NCBI GenBank assembly: GCA_030699625.1
Contig: JAUYLU010000043.1
Location: 1-13,116, forward strand
DNA: 13,116 nucleotides
Reading direction: 5' to 3'
From: a bacterium
Lineage (GTDB): Bacteria; Patescibacteriota; Minisyncoccia; Phycocordibacterales; VMEP01
In this document: one piece after another, positions 6,757-12,343 of the stretch
Layout: each line of letters opens with the position of its first letter
How positions within the stretch are numbered: the first letter of the stretch is position 1
The notes under the pieces: model-generated
Told to the model about the DNA's origin: nothing
The model's database searches: none
What the model saw: the letters and a program-made list of their open reading frames with translations, nothing else
Made by a program: the position numbers and the translations under genes

Positions 6757-6799
6757 CCCCAGCACCAAAAAGGCCATACGGGCTCGCGCTTCGCCCGTA
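6757..6799. repeat. Mosaic repeat, left-end copy (element A)
   Basis: CCCCAGCACCAAAAAGGCC followed by a hairpin TACGGGC (6777-6783) / GCCCGTA (6793-6799) with GCTTCGC at 6788-6794. Bases 6757-6794 match 7412-7447 apart from a 2-bp gap and a few substitutions. A partly inverted echo of its first 15 bases lies at about 6836-6849. Confidence 0.7.
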
Positions 6800-6850
6800 A
6801 AGGGGCGTCCATTCGGACACGCGCTCGCCCTGGGATTGGTGCGGGGTGCT

Positions 6851-6896
6851 CAACTTGGCTCTTCACGCTTCGCGTGAGCCAAGTTGGCAAACACAA
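6851..6896. repeat. Mosaic repeat, right-end copy (element C), bipartite hairpin
   Basis: Outer arms CAACTTGGCTC (6851-6861) and GAGCCAAGTTG (6876-6886), 11 bp perfect, enclose an inner stem ACGC (6865-6868) / GCGT (6872-6875) with loop TTC. Bases 6867-6896 match 7441-7470, with GTGAGCCAMGTTGGCAAAC shared. The element abuts the terminator hairpin at 6893-6921. Confidence 0.75.
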
Positions 6897-6921
6897 AGCC
6901 CCGCATTTCACGGGGCTTTGT
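6893..6921 (-). terminator. Terminator hairpin after the Lys/Ala-rich small ORF
   Basis: Eleven-base arms ACAAAGCCCCG (6893-6903) and CGGGGCTTTGT (6911-6921) with a 7-base loop. On the minus strand the stem is followed by TGTTTGCC, a modest T-rich tail; on the plus strand no T-run follows. It lies 22 bases past the TAG of the small ORF, so it most likely ends that transcript and separates it from secA. Confidence 0.55.
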
Positions 6922-6943
6922 TCTAGGAGAAACAGCGAAAAGA

Positions 6944-6997
6944 CTATGCTTTCTTCGCTCTCTTCTTTGCCTTCTTCGCTTTCTTTCTCTTTGCCAT
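6944..6997 (-). CDS. 17-residue Lys/Ala-rich peptide
   Basis: A short open frame reading MAKRKKAKKAKKRAKKA then TAG: 17 residues, of which all after the first Met are Lys, Arg or Ala. The repeating AKK units resemble the basic tails of histone-like and ribosomal proteins and would bind nucleic acid by charge alone. Such short Lys-rich ORFs are, to my recollection, frequent in CPR genomes, but I cannot name a family. It is probably a separate gene: a terminator hairpin follows 22 bases after the stop and the secA start is more than 200 bases beyond. No Shine-Dalgarno precedes it. AT-rich sequence (AATAATCT) about 15 bases upstream could be a weak -10. Low-complexity sequence alone could also produce such an ORF. 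Confidence 0.45.
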   Translation of the reverse strand: MAKRKKAKKAKKRAKKA

Positions 6998-7154
6998 TGT
7001 GGTGGTCTAGATTATTTCTAAACATCTTGCGCCGGCCGCGACCATCTCATCGCTCCAAAAAAACATCAGAGCGACGCGATTGAAAAGCCATTGCAAAGTC
7101 CTGATTCAATTATCGTACAACGGGAAAATATTACAATGCATTTTTGGCGCGAAC

Positions 7155-7163
7155 TGTGGATAA
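7155..7163 (-). promoter_or_regulatory. Single DnaA-box-like 9-mer
   Basis: TGTGGATAA on the plus strand is the exact complement of the consensus TTATCCACA. It lies about 20 bases from an AT-rich run. Only one box is seen and no dnaA, dnaN or strand switch is nearby, so this is recorded as a motif and not as an origin. Confidence 0.25.
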
Positions 7164-7169
7164 CTTTCG

Positions 7170-7265
7170 TTTCCGCGCCGCGCGGAAAATATTTTTTGCA
7201 AAAATTTTTCGTCTCTGCTGAAAGCTGACGCGCGTTGCGCATGATGCTTACGCGCGGCGCGGAAA
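7170..7265. repeat. 15-bp inverted repeat around an AT-rich loop
   Basis: Arms TTTCCGCGCCGCGCG (7170-7184) and CGCGCGGCGCGGAAA (7251-7265) are perfect complements separated by 66 bases. The loop starts with an A/T quasi-palindrome (GAAAATATTTTTTGC followed by AAAAATTTTTC) and ends with a G/C-rich GCGCGTTGCGC. Confidence 0.75.
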
Positions 7266-7270
7266 TTTCT

Positions 7271-7344
7271 CTTCGCTCGTGGCGGGCGGGAACGTGCTCC
7301 AAAAACAAATGTCTTATGAGTGCTGCCGCCCGCCGCGACCGAAG
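7271..7344. repeat. Long GC-rich hairpin
   Basis: CTTCG (7271-7275) pairs with CGAAG (7340-7344). After one C-C mismatch, TCGTGGCGGGCGG (7277-7289) pairs with CCGCCCGCCGCGA (7326-7338) with a single G-T wobble. The stem is about 19 bp with a 36-base loop. The GC-rich arm recurs at 7387-7402 as a direct repeat. Confidence 0.75.
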
Positions 7345-7411
7345 GGAATACAGAAAAAGATGCACCTCCTTCAAGTATATACCCGGTCGTGGTGGGCGGG
7401 AAAACGCAAAA

Positions 7412-7470
7412 CCCCAGCACCAGAGGCCATAGGGGCTCGTGCTTCGCGTGAGCCACGTTGGCAAACATAA
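7412..7470. repeat. Mosaic repeat, joined copy (element B)
   Basis: The left part (7412-7447) matches element A at 6757-6794 and the right part (7441-7470) matches element C at 6867-6896. The junction is exactly the heptamer GCTTCGC that A and C both carry. The middle folds as GGCTC-GTGC-TTC-GCGT-GAGCC (7433-7453). Confidence 0.75.
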
Positions 7471-7515
7471 CCTCACCAGTCGGCCCTGCCGGGCCGCTCG
7501 CGAGCCCGCCTCACT

Positions 7516-7550
7516 CCCCGACGAGTTCGGGCAAAGCCCTCTCGTCGGGG
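7516..7550. repeat. Bipartite hairpin
   Basis: Outer arms CCCCGACGAG (7516-7525) and CTCGTCGGGG (7541-7550), 10 bp perfect; inner stem GGGC (7529-7532) / GCCC (7536-7539) with loop AAA. A smaller hairpin CGGCCC/GGGCCG (7481-7496) lies just upstream. Confidence 0.7.
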
Positions 7551-7564
7551 CCCAAGTTCCGGCC

Positions 7565-7631
7565 GTTTTATGTTGCCCGCTCTAATTAAAAACGACGCTC
7601 CGCGTCGTCTAAAGAGCGGGCAACATAAAAC
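7565..7631. repeat. Large bipartite cruciform-type inverted repeat
   Basis: Outer arms of 19 bp, perfect: 7565-7583 (core TTTTATGTTGCCCGCTCT) and 7613-7631 (core AGAGCGGGCAACATAAAA). Within them is a second perfect stem ACGACGC (7592-7598) / GCGTCGT (7602-7608) with a 3-base loop. The right arm ends where the next terminator-like hairpin starts. Confidence 0.85.
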
Positions 7632-7650
7632 CCCGCCGGAGCGGGGCTTT
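7627..7650 (-). terminator. Probable terminator of the O-antigen-ligase gene
   Basis: CCCCGC (7631-7636) and GCGGGG (7641-7646) enclose CGGA. On the minus strand the stem is followed by TTTTATGTTG. It is the first GC-rich stem with a T-run downstream of the ligase/TPR gene, about 165 bases past its stop codon, and it overlaps the right arm of the 19-bp inverted repeat. Confidence 0.5.
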
Positions 7651-7729
7651 ATGCAGACATTCGTGTTTATAGGAACACATCCCTAAACACTCACGGGGCT
7701 ACTATAGCAAAAACGGCGCTTTTTGTCAA

Positions 7730-7801
7730 ACCGGGTAGAGAAATTTGGCGTAGCGCTGTACGCGCTCGCGAAGCGAGCCATGCCAAATTCTACTACCCGG
7801 T
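7730..7801. repeat. Bipartite hairpin just past the ligase stop codon
   Basis: Outer stem ACCGGGTAG (7730-7738) / CTACCCGGT (7793-7801), a 3-by-3 internal loop, then AATTTGGC (7742-7749) / GCCAAATT (7782-7789). Inside is GCTCGC-GAA-GCGAGC (7764-7778), the complement of the GCTTCGC-type core seen in elements A, B and C. It ends 11 bases before the ligase stop codon position. Confidence 0.75.
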
Positions 7802-7812
7802 CAAAGGGGCAA

Positions 7813-9996
7813 CTAAAAGACGTTCTCCCCTGCCTGAATACGGCGCACCAAGTCCTCCACTTGCTCTTTGAGCGACGGCTCGATGGCCGAAATCTTCCGA
7901 AGCGCCGCAATGCTCTCGCTCACGCGTCCCATCTTGAAGTACGAGGCCGCGAGCGCGCCGTGATAATTGATGTTGTTCGGCTCCGCTTGTATGCGAAGCT
8001 TCCACAGCTCCGCCACCTTCCCGTACTCGCCGCGCGCGGCGTAAGCATTGATGACGCGGTCGTCGGGAATGAGGAGCGTGCCGTACGCAGGCACGAGGAG
8101 CTCGGCGGCGAGGGCGTCGTTTCGCGCGTAGAGCGCGCCCATGCCGTAGAGGAGGCGCGCTTCGACGAACGAGGGCTCGAGTTCGTACGCTTCCTTGAGG
8201 AGCGCGAGCGCTTTCGTGTACTCCCGCTTGCCGAGGTAGGAAGAAGCGGTTTCGAAAAGGATCGATTGCTTCTTCGGGGAGAGCTCGCGGGCGCGCTCGA
8301 GATGCGCGAGCGCCTCGTCATACATGCCGAACTTGTTCAGGAACGAGCCGAGGAAAAGCTCGTAGCGCGCGTCCTTCGGGTTCTCGTCGATATGGATGAG
8401 CATCTCGCGACGCGCCGTCTCGAAAAATCTCTGGCGCACCTCGACGGGCGCCGCGGGCGTCTGGACGCGGATGGCCGCCTGGATGAGCTGTTCGCGCGCC
8501 TCGCCGCGGCCAAAGGTGCCGTAGGCGATCGATTTTTCGAAAAGCTCGAGGTTCTTCCCCAATCCTTCTTGATGAGGCGAAAGCGCCTCGATGAGCGTCG
8601 CTCCCGCCATGATGGGCCGCACGTTCGCGAAATAGAGGACGAGGAGCGTCGTCACGAGAACGGCGGGCGCGAAAAGCCGCGCCACGGCCGGGGGCGGCGC
8701 AAACGAGGGCGCCAGCGCGGGCGCCGTGGTACCTTCGGCGCGGAAGGCAAGGTACGCAAGGACGCTCGCGAAGAGGAAATAGCTCGTGAAGTTGTCGAAG
8801 ACGAAGACGTTCTGGAAGAAATAGGCGGCGAGAAGGCCGATGAAGATGCTTTTTTCGGCCGCCGAGAAGCTATCACGGTCGCGCACGAGGAGATAATAGA
8901 GTGCCACGCCGAAAAGCGAGAGGTACGCGAGGAGGCCGAGGATGCCGCCCGCGATGAGCCAGTCGAAGAAAACGTTGTGGGCGCGGTCGAACCACGGTTC
9001 CTGCGCGTACATCCGGGGGTCGTATTGCTTATTGAAGACGATGATGTAGTTTTCCTGCCCGTAGCCGAGGAGCGGGTGCTCCTTCACTCCCTCGAGGCTC
9101 ATGTTCCAGATGAGGAAGCGCGACTTCGTGGTGGTCTCGGAGAGCGAGATGGAAGCGAAGCGGGAAAGCACGGGGCTCTCCCGTACGAACGAGGTATCTT
9201 TGAACAAATATACCCCTCCGGCGAGGACAATGACTGCGGCAATGGCCCCCGCAGCGAGCTTCCGTACGCGCCGGTCTCCCCTATTAAGGAAGAAGGCGAG
9301 CGCCGCCACCACCACCCCGCCGCCCAAAAGGCCGAGCATCGCCCCGCGCGTCGCCGTATAGTAGAGAATGAAAAGCTGAAGCGCGATCAAGGCCCCGTAT
9401 ACCCATCGCATTTTGCTCCCCGCAGCCTCCCGCGCGAAGAGGAGCGCCGTGATGAATGCGTGGAAAAGCATGTAGGCGGCGAGGTACGTGGCGTTCCCGA
9501 GGGTCGCGTCGAGCCGCACGCCGCCCTGGTGGATATCGAACCGACCCGAGAGCTGGAAAATGCCGTAAAAGCCGAGAAGCGCGGAAACGAAAATGCTCGT
9601 CTGCCAGAAGCGGGTCCAGAGCTTTTCGGTGGTGAGCACGGTGCCCGCCATGACGAAATACGCGAAGAAGTGGAGGTGGGCGATGAGCCCCTCCATGCGC
9701 TCGTAGTTCGACCAGAAACTCCGGTAAAAATTCTCGCCGAACACATCGGCAACGGCGATGATGAGCATGAACGCCGCATAGGCGACGAGCATCCACGTGC
9801 GCTTCGGCCGATACGAAGCGTCGCGGAACGCAAGGAGGAGGTACGCGGCCGCCATGAGCTCGATCAGAATCCTAAAGGCGAAATTCTTCCCCGAGATGAA
9901 CGGGAAAAAGAGCTCCGACGACACGAAGAGCGGTATGAACGGGAGCGCAAAAATGCCCACAACGACGGAATTTCGCAAAAAATTGTTCAATGCCAT
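7813..9996 (-). CDS. O-antigen-ligase-like (Wzy_C) membrane protein with C-terminal TPR repeats
   Basis: 727 residues. The first 455 or so contain about ten to twelve hydrophobic segments and the Wzy_C/WaaL-type core: YYTATRGAMLGLLGG (Arg218), SRFLIWNMSLEGVKEHPLLG at about 292-311, and the periplasmic-loop signature RAHNVFFDWLIAGGILGLLAYL with His340. Residues about 520-725 are soluble and helical, with TPR-like units (ARYELFLGSFLNKFGMYDEA, then LAHLERARELSP; SSYLGKREYTKALALLKEAY; SYFKMGRVSESIAALRKI). Such enzymes move a lipid-linked glycan to an acceptor outside the membrane. CPR bacteria are thought to lack LPS, so the acceptor may be a surface protein, pilin or another lipid; that is inference. 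AAAGGGGA nine bases before the ATG is a fair Shine-Dalgarno and TACAAT at 10031-10036 a possible -10. The methyltransferase gene lies upstream on the same strand. Confidence 0.88.
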   Translation of the reverse strand: MALNNFLRNSVVVGIFALPFIPLFVSSELFFPFISGKNFAFRILIELMAAAYLLLAFRDASYRPKRTWMLVAYAAFMLIIAVADVFGENFYRSFWSNYERMEGLIAHLHFFAYFVMAGTVLTTEKLWTRFWQTSIFVSALLGFYGIFQLSGRFDIHQGGVRLDATLGNATYLAAYMLFHAFITALLFAREAAGSKMRWVYGALIALQLFILYYTATRGAMLGLLGGGVVVAALAFFLNRGDRRVRKLAAGAIAAVIVLAGGVYLFKDTSFVRESPVLSRFASISLSETTTKSRFLIWNMSLEGVKEHPLLGYGQENYIIVFNKQYDPRMYAQEPWFDRAHNVFFDWLIAGGILGLLAYLSLFGVALYYLLVRDRDSFSAAEKSIFIGLLAAYFFQNVFVFDNFTSYFLFASVLAYLAFRAEGTTAPALAPSFAPPPAVARLFAPAVLVTTLLVLYFANVRPIMAGATLIEALSPHQEGLGKNLELFEKSIAYGTFGRGEAREQLIQAAIRVQTPAAPVEVRQRFFETARREMLIHIDENPKDARYELFLGSFLNKFGMYDEALAHLERARELSPKKQSILFETASSYLGKREYTKALALLKEAYELEPSFVEARLLYGMGALYARNDALAAELLVPAYGTLLIPDDRVINAYAARGEYGKVAELWKLRIQAEPNNINYHGALAASYFKMGRVSESIAALRKISAIEPSLKEQVEDLVRRIQAGENVF

Positions 9997-10030
9997 ATTA
10001 TGCCGTCCCCTTTAAGCGTGGGAATAAATA

Positions 10031-10036
10031 ATTGTA
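10031..10036 (-). promoter_or_regulatory. Possible -10 hexamer for the ligase/TPR gene
   Basis: TACAAT on the minus strand, 34 bases before the ATG, in the 67-base gap after the methyltransferase. The same hexamer precedes secA. The -35 match is poor, so read-through from the methyltransferase is an equal possibility. Confidence 0.3.
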
Positions 10037-10063
10037 CTCTATCGGGCACATTTTAGCCAGAAA

Positions 10064-10789
10064 CTATCTCCCCTCTTTTGGCTTGCGGGCAACGAAGCGT
10101 TCGTGCTTCTGCGCGTCGTAGATCATTTCGAGCCGTCCAAACTTTTTTTCGAGGAGCCTCCGCCCGTCGGAGCCCTTGCGCACGTCAATGATGAGCGTGC
10201 CGCCTGGAACCAGGAGCTCATAGGCCTGATCAAGATAGGTCGAAACGGGATAATGGAATCCCCACGAGATGAGCGAAATGACGAGGTCAAAGGGGCCGGG
10301 ATAGCCGATTTCATTTTCCGCGCCAACCTCTTGGACGTGGATATGATTCTCAGCCACTCCGTTCTCTATTAGAAGTTTTTTAGCCACCTCGAGGGAATTA
10401 TAGAATGCTCCCTTTTGTTCGAGACCGTAATACACTTCTTCCTCTATCCTGCTCTTATCAAGCAGGTACACATGGGGAGCGTCCTTATAATGGCGGCTGA
10501 GCAATATGTCGATGCCTGCCACCCCGCAGCCGATATCGAGCACCCGCAACGCATGCGCCGGCAGATAGTCCTTGATGCGATCGTATTCTTTCGCGATATC
10601 CTCGTTGAAAAGATGCTTGGTGCGATTTTTAAAAAGAAAGGCCTCGAGCGATACGTATCTATTGTAGGTGAGAAAGGGGATGCGGATGCGGAAGCGGTTC
10701 CAAAAAACGTTGTTCTGAACGACCAAATATTCCGTTCGCTGGAAAAGAATGAACGGAACGGCGCAATCTGGTATCTTCATCATCTTCAT
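10064..10789 (-). CDS. Class I SAM-dependent methyltransferase
   Basis: 241 residues with the Rossmann-type methyltransferase core. Motif I is VLDIGCGVAGIDILLS (83-98), which binds S-adenosylmethionine. An acidic residue follows the second strand (VYLLDKS, Asp111). FDLVISLISWGFHYP (167-181) fits motif IV, and LVPGGTLIIDVRKG (193-206) fits the later strand with its Pro-Gly-Gly turn. Residues 1-60 are basic and aromatic and form a separate N-terminal part (YLVVQNNVFWNRFRIRIPFL). The methyl acceptor is not evident. Location between a glycan ligase and GDP-fucose genes suggests a sugar or lipid-linked substrate, but this is context only. The first Met is uncertain, since ATGs occur at codons 1, 3 and 4; no Shine-Dalgarno or strong promoter is visible. 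The gene is transcribed away from the HTH-gmd-fcl operon. Confidence 0.83.
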   Translation of the reverse strand: MKMMKIPDCAVPFILFQRTEYLVVQNNVFWNRFRIRIPFLTYNRYVSLEAFLFKNRTKHLFNEDIAKEYDRIKDYLPAHALRVLDIGCGVAGIDILLSRHYKDAPHVYLLDKSRIEEEVYYGLEQKGAFYNSLEVAKKLLIENGVAENHIHVQEVGAENEIGYPGPFDLVISLISWGFHYPVSTYLDQAYELLVPGGTLIIDVRKGSDGRRLLEKKFGRLEMIYDAQKHERFVARKPKEGR

Positions 10790-11032
10790 TTTGAGAGTCT
10801 ACCATGCGAGATTAGGCAACGTATCTCTGCCGTGAAAAACCCCGTATCTTGTCTTTTCCTCTCTCTTCCCGCATATTCCTCCAAGGCTCGACGCCTACAA
10901 CTGAAACCGTCTTTGCAAAAGGGAATGTTCGATATTCTTTCCTGTGGTCGTTTTGGCATAATAAAGATATGATTTGGCAGGCGTGGCACGCCGATAACCT
11001 TGATGGCCCGCCGTGATACCTTTTAGGATTAA

Positions 11033-11047
11033 ACTGTGTTATACAGT
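11033..11047. promoter_or_regulatory. Candidate operator palindrome upstream of the HTH-gmd-fcl operon
   Basis: ACTGT (11033-11037) and ACAGT (11043-11047) are perfect inverted half-sites around GTTAT. The palindrome overlaps the expected -35 position of the TATAAT box at 11058-11063, a usual place for a repressor or activator site. The downstream HTH protein is an obvious candidate binder, which is inference. Confidence 0.4.
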
Positions 11048-11057
11048 ACTGATTCCA

Positions 11058-11063
11058 TATAAT
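11058..11063 (+). promoter_or_regulatory. -10 hexamer of the HTH-gmd-fcl operon
   Basis: A perfect TATAAT, with 18 bases between it and the HTH ATG at 11082. The sequence 17 bases upstream (TGTGTT) is a poor -35, which would fit a promoter needing a regulator. Predicted leader is only about 12 bases and carries no Shine-Dalgarno. Confidence 0.5.
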
Positions 11064-11081
11064 ATCGCGAACGTCGTACGC

Positions 11082-11267
11082 ATGGAAAATCACGGAATAC
11101 GGACAAGTGAAGTCTACACCACCGAGGAGGCCAAGCGGTACCTCAAAGTGAGCAGGAGCACCATCAAGCGCTTTCTTAAACGGGGGCTGATCCGAGCAAA
11201 CAAGGTGGGTGGACACTATCGAATCCTCGGCAAAGAACTTATACGGCTTGTTTCGCCTGAGCGATAA
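11082..11267 (+). CDS. Small excisionase-type (MerR-like) HTH DNA-binding protein
   Basis: 61 residues from the ATG at 11082: a single winged helix-turn-helix of the excisionase/MerR HTH_17 kind. The signature is [20 protein letters not shown], where TTEEAKRYL is the first helix, [13 protein letters not shown] the recognition helix, and [21 protein letters not shown] the wing with the characteristic Gly-Gly-His-Tyr-Arg turn. I prefer this start over the in-frame ATG at 11013 because the TATAAT box at 11058-11063 lies between the two and the extra 23 residues do not look like the domain. It is 5 bases from gmd, so it is almost certainly the first gene of the GDP-fucose operon and may control it. 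Despite the family name there is no integrase or attachment site nearby. Confidence 0.85.
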   Translation: MENHGIRTSEVYTTEEAKRYLKVSRSTIKRFLKRGLIRANKVGGHYRILGKELIRLVSPER

Positions 11268-11272
11268 ATATC

Positions 11273-12343
11273 ATGACAGCAACGAAAAAGAAGGAAGGGA
11301 GGAAGGCGAAGAAAGCGCTCATTACCGGCATCACCGGCCAGGATGGCTCCTATCTCGCCGAGCTGTTGCTTGAGAAGGGATACGAGGTACACGGCCTTAT
11401 CCGCCGCGCCAGTACCTTCAATACCTCAAGGATCGATCACCTTTATAAAGACCCGCATATCAACGGCGTGAAGCTTTTTCTCCACTATGGCGACCTTGCC
11501 GACGGCAGCAGTTTGAACCGGCTTCTCTTGAAAGTGCGCCCCGACGAGATCTACCACCTGGGCGCGCAGAGCCACGTACGGGTTTCTTTCGATATACCGG
11601 AATACACGGGTGACGTCACTGGCCTCGGCACTATTCGCATCCTCGACGCGATGCGCGAGGTGGGACTCAATAAGACGAAATTCTACCAGGCCTCATCGAG
11701 CGAGATGTTCGGCAAGGCGGCTGAATTGCCGCTCAGAGAAACTTCGCCCTTTCATCCTCGCTCCCCGTACGGAGCCGCCAAGGTATATGCCTATTGGACC
11801 ACCAAGAACTACCGCGAGAGCTATGGACTGTTCGCCGTGAATGGCATTCTTTTCAATCACGAATCCCCGCGGCGCGGCGAGACGTTCGTTACGAGGAAGA
11901 TCACCCGCGGCCTCTCGCGCATCAAGCTCGGCAAGGAAAAAAAACTTTATCTCGGGAATCTCGACGCCAAGCGCGACTGGGGGCATGCCAAGGACTTCGC
12001 CTACGGCATGTGGCTCATGCTTCAGCACAAGGAACCGGACGATTTCGTCCTGGCCACGGGCGAAACCCACAGCGTGCGAGAATTCGCGGAAGAGGCCGCC
12101 AAATGCCTCGGCATGGAGATCGTCTGGAAAGGAAAAGGGATAAAGGAGAAAGGCGTCGACCGCACGACCGGCAAGAGCATCATCGAAATCGACCAGAAAT
12201 ACTTCCGCCCCGCGGAAGTCGATGTGCTGCTCGGGGATGCTTCCAAGGCGAAGAAAAGGCTCGGATGGAAACCAAGAATTAAATTCAGGGAATTGGTAAA
12301 GTTAATGGTTGAGGCAGATTATGAACATGAAAAAAACATCTAA
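11273..12343 (+). CDS. gmd: GDP-mannose 4,6-dehydratase
   Basis: Converts GDP-D-mannose to GDP-4-keto-6-deoxy-D-mannose, the first step to GDP-L-fucose and related deoxy sugars; a cytoplasmic NADP-dependent extended SDR. 356 residues, close to the usual 350-375. The Rossmann motif is [16 protein letters not shown] (Gly19, Gly22, Gly25). [15 protein letters not shown] (44-58) matches the family cofactor and tetramer region. Catalytic residues are Ser142 (Thr in E. coli Gmd), Glu144, and Tyr166-x3-Lys170 in [30 protein letters not shown] and [13 protein letters not shown] bind the nucleotide sugar, and [11 protein letters not shown] is also conserved. The N-terminus has about ten extra residues rich in Lys compared with E. 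coli. It lies 5 bases after the HTH gene, and its last 23 bases overlap the start of fcl, as expected for coupled translation. Confidence 0.97.
   Translation: MTATKKKEGRKAKKALITGITGQDGSYLAELLLEKGYEVHGLIRRASTFNTSRIDHLYKDPHINGVKLFLHYGDLADGSSLNRLLLKVRPDEIYHLGAQSHVRVSFDIPEYTGDVTGLGTIRILDAMREVGLNKTKFYQASSSEMFGKAAELPLRETSPFHPRSPYGAAKVYAYWTTKNYRESYGLFAVNGILFNHESPRRGETFVTRKITRGLSRIKLGKEKKLYLGNLDAKRDWGHAKDFAYGMWLMLQHKEPDDFVLATGETHSVREFAEEAAKCLGMEIVWKGKGIKEKGVDRTTGKSIIEIDQKYFRPAEVDVLLGDASKAKKRLGWKPRIKFRELVKLMVEADYEHEKNI

Larger units (their letters stand above)
6998..7812. other. Hairpin-rich intergenic region without recognisable genes
   Basis: About 815 bases with no frame that resembles a protein and no tRNA or known structured RNA that I can identify. 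It contains strong stem-loops at 7170-7265, 7271-7344, 7433-7453, 7481-7496, 7516-7550, 7565-7631, 7631-7646, 7663-7690 and 7730-7801. A short motif GGTCGYGGYGGGCGG occurs directly at about 7385-7399 and 7277-7290 and inverted at about 7326-7341, with a weaker inverted copy at 7031-7043. One DnaA-box-like TGTGGATAA is at 7155-7163, next to an AT-rich run (about 7184-7210). Both neighbouring genes point left. Confidence 0.7.
10790..11081. other. Divergent intergenic region between methyltransferase and HTH gene
   Basis: About 290 bases with no convincing gene. The plus-strand promoter of the HTH operon lies at its right end with a palindrome overlapping the -35 position. A minus-strand promoter for the methyltransferase is not clear; TAATCT and TAGACT near 10800-10815 are the only weak -10 candidates. 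GGCGTGGCACGCC (about 10980-10992) is a small palindrome without an assigned role. Confidence 0.5.

Noticed and set aside
6716-6853. In-frame extension of SecA by 46 residues.
   Set aside because: The extension lies in mosaic-repeat sequence and does not resemble SecA, whereas MSLFSGLF at 6715 is a typical SecA start with a -10 box just upstream.
6847-6893. Integron attC-like site, because GCTCAAC fits RYYYAAC.
   Set aside because: The partner GTTRRRY is missing (GTTGGCA does not fit), and there is no integrase or gene cassette.
7330-7370. RNase P RNA or another housekeeping RNA, prompted by ACAGAAA and many stems.
   Set aside because: The conserved GAGGAAAGTCC block and other core elements are absent on both strands; no tmRNA or SRP signature was found either.
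7066-7476. Open frames of 120 and 136 codons on the minus strand in the hairpin region.
   Set aside because: They run through hairpins and repeats, overlap each other in different frames and show no protein-like pattern.
7723-10056. A 777-codon open frame on the plus strand opposite the ligase/TPR gene.
   Set aside because: Same cause: codon bias of the real minus-strand gene keeps stops out. The product is highly charged with no recognisable fold.
10786-10989. A 67-codon minus-strand frame upstream of the methyltransferase.
   Set aside because: No family resemblance, no ribosome-binding site, and it lies in the divergent promoter region.
10969-11016. A 15-codon plus-strand ORF (MIWQAWHADNLDGPP) 5 bases after CATAAT.
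   Set aside because: It could be a leader peptide, but there is no attenuator hairpin or conserved context, and a frame this short is easily expected by chance.
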